NCBI GenBank assembly: GCA_019637225.1
Contig: JAHBWC010000012.1
Coordinates: 1-64,000, forward strand
Direction: 5' to 3'
Origin: Labilithrix sp.
Lineage (GTDB): Bacteria; Myxococcota_A; Polyangia; Polyangiales; Polyangiaceae
Length of the DNA: 64,000 nucleotides
Of this stretch, positions 60,759-64,000 are shown one piece after another. Under the pieces are notes generated by a model. The model did not search any database and had not been told where the DNA came from. It saw only the letters and a program-made list of their open reading frames with translations. The translations under genes were made by a program, and so were the position numbers. The first letter of the stretch is position 1. Every line of letters starts with the position of its first letter.

Positions 60759-62240
60759 ATGTTCGCCTTCGACAACACGTACGCCCGGCTCCCCGCGCGC
60801 TTCTTCGAGCGCGCGACGCCCGCCGCGGCCCCGGAGCCGCGCCTTATCAAGGTCAACCGCCCGCTCGCCGAGCTGCTCGGCGTCGACGCGGAGGCGCTCG
60901 CGTCGCCGGCCGGCGCGGAGATCCTCGCGGGCAACGTGGTGCCGCCGGGCGCGGACGCGATCGCGCTCGCCTACGCGGGCCACCAGTTCGGGCAGTTCGT
61001 CCCGCGGCTCGGCGACGGACGCGCGATCTTGCTCGGCGAGGTCGTCCTCAAGGACGGCCTCCGGCGCGACATCCAGCTGAAGGGCTCCGGGCGGACGCCC
61101 TTCTCGCGCGGCGGCGACGGTCGCGCGGCCCTCGGCCCCGTGCTTCGCGAGTACATCGTCAGCGAGGCGATGGCCGCGCTCGGGATCCCGACGACGCGCG
61201 CCCTCGCCGCCGTGACGACGGGCAGCCCCGTCGCGCGCGAGGAGCTCCTGCCGGGCGCGGTCCTCACGCGCGTCGCGGCGAGCCACCTGCGCGTCGGGAC
61301 GTTCGAGTACTTCGCCGCGAAGGACGATCGCGAAGCGCTCTCCACGCTGTCGTCGTACGCGCTCGCGCGCCACTATCCCGACGCCGCGGCGCGGGGCCCG
61401 GGCGAGGGGAGCGACGCGCTCGCGCTCCTCGCGCGCGTGGTCGACGCGCAGGCGAACCTCGTCGCGAAGTGGCTCGGCGTCGGCTTCGTGCACGGCGTGA
61501 TGAACACCGACAACACGTCGATCTCGGGCGAGACGATCGACTACGGCCCGTGCGCCTTCCTCGACACGTACGATCCTCGGAAGCGCTTCAGCTCGATCGA
61601 TCGCGGCGGGCGCTACGCGTTCGGAAACCAGCCGCGCATCGCCCAGTGGAACCTCGCGCGCCTCGGCGAGGCCCTTCTCCCCCTCCTCCACGACGAAGAG
61701 GACGAGGCCGTCCGGCTGGCGACCGCCGAGCTCGAGCGCTTTCCGGCGGTCTTCGAGGCCGCGTACGGCCGCGTGCTGCGGGCGAAGCTCGGGCTTGCGC
61801 GCGAGGAGAGCGGCGACGCCGCGCTCGCGAGCGATCTGCTCGAGCGTCTCGCGTCGGGCCAGGTCGACTTCACGCTCTTCTTCCGTCGCCTCGCCGCCGC
61901 GGCTGCCGACGCCTCGGCCGATGCCGCCGTCGCGTCGCTCTTCGCGGAGCCCGGTGCGTTCCATGCCTGGGCCGAGGGCTGGCGACAGCGCCTCGCGCGC
62001 GAGGAGGCGACGCCCGAGGCGCGCCGCGCGGCGATGGAGCGCGCGAGCCCCGCGTTCATCCCGCGAAACCAGCGCGTCGAAGAGGCCCTCGGCGCCGCCG
62101 TCCTGAACGGCGACTACGGCCCGTTCGAGACGCTCGTCGACGTCCTCTCGAGGCCCTACGACGATCAGCCCGCGCACGCGCACCTCGCCGAGCCGCCCGG
62201 CGCCGCCATGGACGGCTACCGCACCTTCTGCGGGACGTGA
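60759..62240 (+). CDS. selO: Protein adenylyltransferase SelO (YdiU/UPF0061 family)
   Basis: 493 residues from ATG 60759. A pseudokinase-fold enzyme that transfers AMP to Ser/Thr/Tyr of target proteins and is linked to redox stress. Family blocks: NTYARLPARFF, AYAGHQFGQFVPRLGDGRAI, LGEVVLKDGLRRDIQLKGSG, GRTPFSRGGDGRAALGPVLR, and HGVMNTDNTSISGETIDYGP CAFLD (the last giving the Mg-binding N and D residues). The C-terminal Cys found in many SelO proteins is represented by YRTFCGT, which includes the Cys that can be selenocysteine in eukaryotes. Confidence 0.97.
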   Translation: MFAFDNTYARLPARFFERATPAAAPEPRLIKVNRPLAELLGVDAEALASPAGAEILAGNVVPPGADAIALAYAGHQFGQFVPRLGDGRAILLGEVVLKDGLRRDIQLKGSGRTPFSRGGDGRAALGPVLREYIVSEAMAALGIPTTRALAAVTTGSPVAREELLPGAVLTRVAASHLRVGTFEYFAAKDDREALSTLSSYALARHYPDAAARGPGEGSDALALLARVVDAQANLVAKWLGVGFVHGVMNTDNTSISGETIDYGPCAFLDTYDPRKRFSSIDRGGRYAFGNQPRIAQWNLARLGEALLPLLHDEEDEAVRLATAELERFPAVFEAAYGRVLRAKLGLAREESGDAALASDLLERLASGQVDFTLFFRRLAAAAADASADAAVASLFAEPGAFHAWAEGWRQRLAREEATPEARRAAMERASPAFIPRNQRVEEALGAAVLNGDYGPFETLVDVLSRPYDDQPAHAHLAEPPGAAMDGYRTFCGT

Positions 62241-62262
62241 CCGCCTCGTCGCCGGCGGAGCG

Positions 62263-63189
62263 TCAGGAGAGGATCGTCACCGGGACGCCGAGCTGCTCGG
62301 CCTCGCGGACGACGGTCGACAGGCCCTCGACGCGCGAGGCGTGCACGAGCTCGTCGGCCGCGCCGATCCAGCCGAGCGTCTCGCGGCGCGAGATGGTCCC
62401 GAGGAAGCGCACGTCCATGCGCCAGGCGCTCGCGAGGCGCTCGAGGTGCGCGCGCTCCGGGCCGTCGCCGAGGATCACGAGCGTCCGCTCGTCGCGCCGC
62501 GTCCCGTGGTTGGGGCTCGTCGCCACGTAGTCGATGACCTTGTCGACGCGCTTGCTCGCGACGAGCCTCCCCGCGCACACGTAGAGGCGCCGCGCGCGGA
62601 CGGCGCTGCGCTTCGCGCGTGCGTCGTCCTCCACGTCGGGGACCTCGATCGAGCCCGGCACGATCTCGGCGCAGGCGCGGAGCGCGCGCGCGGCGTCCGC
62701 CGGCAGCGTCGACGCGAGGCTGACGAGGAGCTCCTCGGAGACGAAGCGCCAGCGCGTGGCTCGGCGCGAGACGGCGCCGACGACGGCGACGCGCGCGCGC
62801 GCGGGGAGCCCCGCCAGCAGGCGGACGTCGCCGCCGTGCGAGACGACCTCGAGCTCGGCGCTCGCGTGCGCGCCGAGCGCGATCGGAAACGCCGACGGCA
62901 CGCACCAGTGCGCGACGACGCAGTCGGGCGCGAAACGCCGGAGCTCGAGCGTCGCGCGCGCCGTCCACGCGGCGGCGTCCAGCGCGCGGCTCGGCCGCTC
63001 GCGGATGCGCGTCGGCGCGCCCGGCCAGCCGAACGCGCCGCCCGGCTTCGGCCGGAAGACCCGGACCTCGTCGCCCGCACGCTCGAGCTCTGCGACCTCC
63101 GTCTCGACGAAGTGCCCCGCAGGATCGTCGTCGTAGGCGGGATAGCTCGTCGTGACGACGGCGATGCGTCTTCGAGAGGGCACGCGCAC
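62263..63189 (-). CDS. Glycosyltransferase, GT4-like
   Basis: 308 residues from GTG 63189, preceded at ~11 bases by AGGAG. An upstream ATG at 63249 would overlap the start of the divergent gene and is less likely. It has the two-domain GT-B pattern: RRRIAVVTTSYPAYDDDPAG at the N-terminus (substrate side), VVSHGGDVRLL, and a donor-binding second domain with RLYVCAGRLVASKRVDKVID, LVILGDGPERAHLERLA and the E-x7-E-like VHASRVEGLSTVVREAEQLG. It probably adds a sugar to an envelope polysaccharide or lipid. The end at 62263 abuts selO (convergent). Confidence 0.82.
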   Translation of the reverse strand: MRVPSRRRIAVVTTSYPAYDDDPAGHFVETEVAELERAGDEVRVFRPKPGGAFGWPGAPTRIRERPSRALDAAAWTARATLELRRFAPDCVVAHWCVPSAFPIALGAHASAELEVVSHGGDVRLLAGLPARARVAVVGAVSRRATRWRFVSEELLVSLASTLPADAARALRACAEIVPGSIEVPDVEDDARAKRSAVRARRLYVCAGRLVASKRVDKVIDYVATSPNHGTRRDERTLVILGDGPERAHLERLASAWRMDVRFLGTISRRETLGWIGAADELVHASRVEGLSTVVREAEQLGVPVTILS

Positions 63190-63247
63190 GGGGAAAGCCG
63201 CTCCTTTTACGCCCAGCAGCGCCCGTCGTGCTAGGACTTTCGGGACC

Positions 63248-64000
63248 ATGCAAGGCCCGTCCGTCCAGATCAAGGGGCGCATTCTCTATGTCACGGAAGA
63301 CGCCGCGCTCCTCGAGAAGCAGCTCGGCGGCGAGGACATCGGCTACGACGTCGAGAAGAACGAGCCGTCGCTCGTCGGCAACATCTCGACCGACGAGCTC
63401 ACGCCCGGATGGGTTTGTTACTACTACGACGAGACGCTCGCGCGCTTTTGCCTCGTCGGCCTCCGCGGCGGCAAGGTCGGCAAGGACGCCATCAAGAGCG
63501 GCGGCTTCGGCGTCATCGTGAGCGGCATCTCCAAGGGCTGCGGCTCGAGCCGCGAGACGGCGCCCTACAGCGAGCTCAAGTCGGGCGTGCAGCTCGTCAT
63601 CGCCAAGAGCATCGAGAAGATCTACCGCCAGAACGCGCAGAACATCGGCCTCCTCACGTCGACCGACTTCGGTCTCGTCGAGCGCATCCAGCGCGGCGAG
63701 TCGATCCCGATGAGCGAGTTCACGAAGGGCCTCGACCCGATCAGCGCGGCGATCGTCGAGCACGGCGGCCTCTTCGCGTACAACCGCGCGCGCCTCGCCG
63801 GCCAGACGACGCCGCCGGCGGTCACGACGCCCGCGCGCCCGATGACCCTCTGCGAGAAGATCCTCGCCGCGCACGTCATCGTCGACGCCAAGTCGGGCGC
63901 GCTCGGCGCCGCGGCGGTGAAGCCGGGCGACGCGTTCTTCGCGCGCACCGACGTCCGCTTCAGCCACGAGTACGTGACGCCGATGGCCGAGTCGCTCTTC
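63248..64000 (+). CDS. Aconitase-superfamily protein, swivel domain first (3' end outside window)
   Basis: 251 residues visible from ATG 63248. The first ~190 residues resemble the LeuD/aconitase swivel domain: VSGISKGCGSSRETAPYSEL (GCGSSRE at 97-103) and VIAKSIEKIYRQNAQNIGLL. From about 200 (PMTLCEKILAAHVIV, KPGDAFFARTDVRFSHEYVT) it turns into the start of a LeuC/aconitase catalytic domain, so the domain order is the reverse of classical aconitase. Isopropylmalate or homoaconitate hydration is possible. The catalytic iron-sulfur Cys are outside the window. The start is in the shared divergent promoter region with the glycosyltransferase. Confidence 0.8.
   Translation, partial: MQGPSVQIKGRILYVTEDAALLEKQLGGEDIGYDVEKNEPSLVGNISTDELTPGWVCYYYDETLARFCLVGLRGGKVGKDAIKSGGFGVIVSGISKGCGSSRETAPYSELKSGVQLVIAKSIEKIYRQNAQNIGLLTSTDFGLVERIQRGESIPMSEFTKGLDPISAAIVEHGGLFAYNRARLAGQTTPPAVTTPARPMTLCEKILAAHVIVDAKSGALGAAAVKPGDAFFARTDVRFSHEYVTPMAESLF

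Overview
The window looks like a chromosome segment of a high-GC myxobacterium (phylum Myxococcota, probably class Polyangia). Nothing taxonomic is encoded, so this rests on style: codon third positions are almost all G or C, many genes encode lipoproteins with Asp/Gly/Ala-rich linkers after the lipobox cysteine, there are two Ser/Thr kinases of the myxobacterial kind, VWG-repeat and RCC1 propeller lipoproteins and an IgGFc-binding-type protein occur, and GTG starts and ATGA/GTGA overlaps are common.

Layout. 0-7.4 kb: the tail of a repeat-type protein, then a tight plus-strand run of five lipoprotein genes (one Cys-rich, three predicted seven-bladed propellers, one IgGFc-binding-type). 7.5-14.2 kb: a sigma-54 response regulator, a large TPR-like lipoprotein, and a DUF58/BatA-type pair. 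14.2-15.5 kb: a small accessory insert with mirrored ends holding a frameshifted transposase remnant and a four-helix-bundle protein. 15.5-23.2 kb: rpiB, a small lipoprotein, a HutF-type amidohydrolase, a Fic protein with an AT-rich promoter, a dihaem cytochrome c, a diiron ferritin-like protein and a membrane Ser/Thr kinase. 23.4-32 kb: uvrB, a membrane protein and three lipoproteins, two of them paralogues.

32.2-53.6 kb is the division and cell wall (dcw) cluster: mraZ, rsmH, ftsL, ftsI (with a PASTA domain), murE, murF, mraY, murD, ftsW, murG, murC, ftsQ, ftsA, ftsZ. Most junctions overlap by 1-4 bases. Together these genes make the lipid-linked peptidoglycan precursor (MurC-F, MraY, MurG), polymerise and cross-link it at the septum (FtsW, FtsI) and build the Z-ring (FtsZ, FtsA, FtsQ, FtsL). 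Reverse-strand genes break the cluster at three places: a LamG lipoprotein (murF/mraY), a ClpX-type zinc-finger protein next to a plus-strand SGNH hydrolase (ftsQ/ftsA), and a Uma2-type nuclease (ftsA/ftsZ). murB and ddl are absent from the cluster. mraZ has a clear sigma-70-type promoter followed by MraZ-like operator repeats.

53.7-59.3 kb: an SDR dehydrogenase with a tiny membrane protein, divergent from an ECF-like sigma factor that is translationally coupled to a 1175-residue kinase-ATPase-TPR protein. A perfect 22-bp direct repeat brackets this block. 59.3-64 kb: two small envelope proteins, selO, a glycosyltransferase and the start of an aconitase-superfamily protein with the swivel domain placed first.

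No rRNA, tRNA or CRISPR array was seen. The best candidates for undescribed biology are the triple-propeller lipoprotein operon, the repeat-bracketed sigma/STAND-kinase block, and a 15-bp motif found next to four starts between 49.5 and 55.2 kb, including ftsA and the ftsZ leader.
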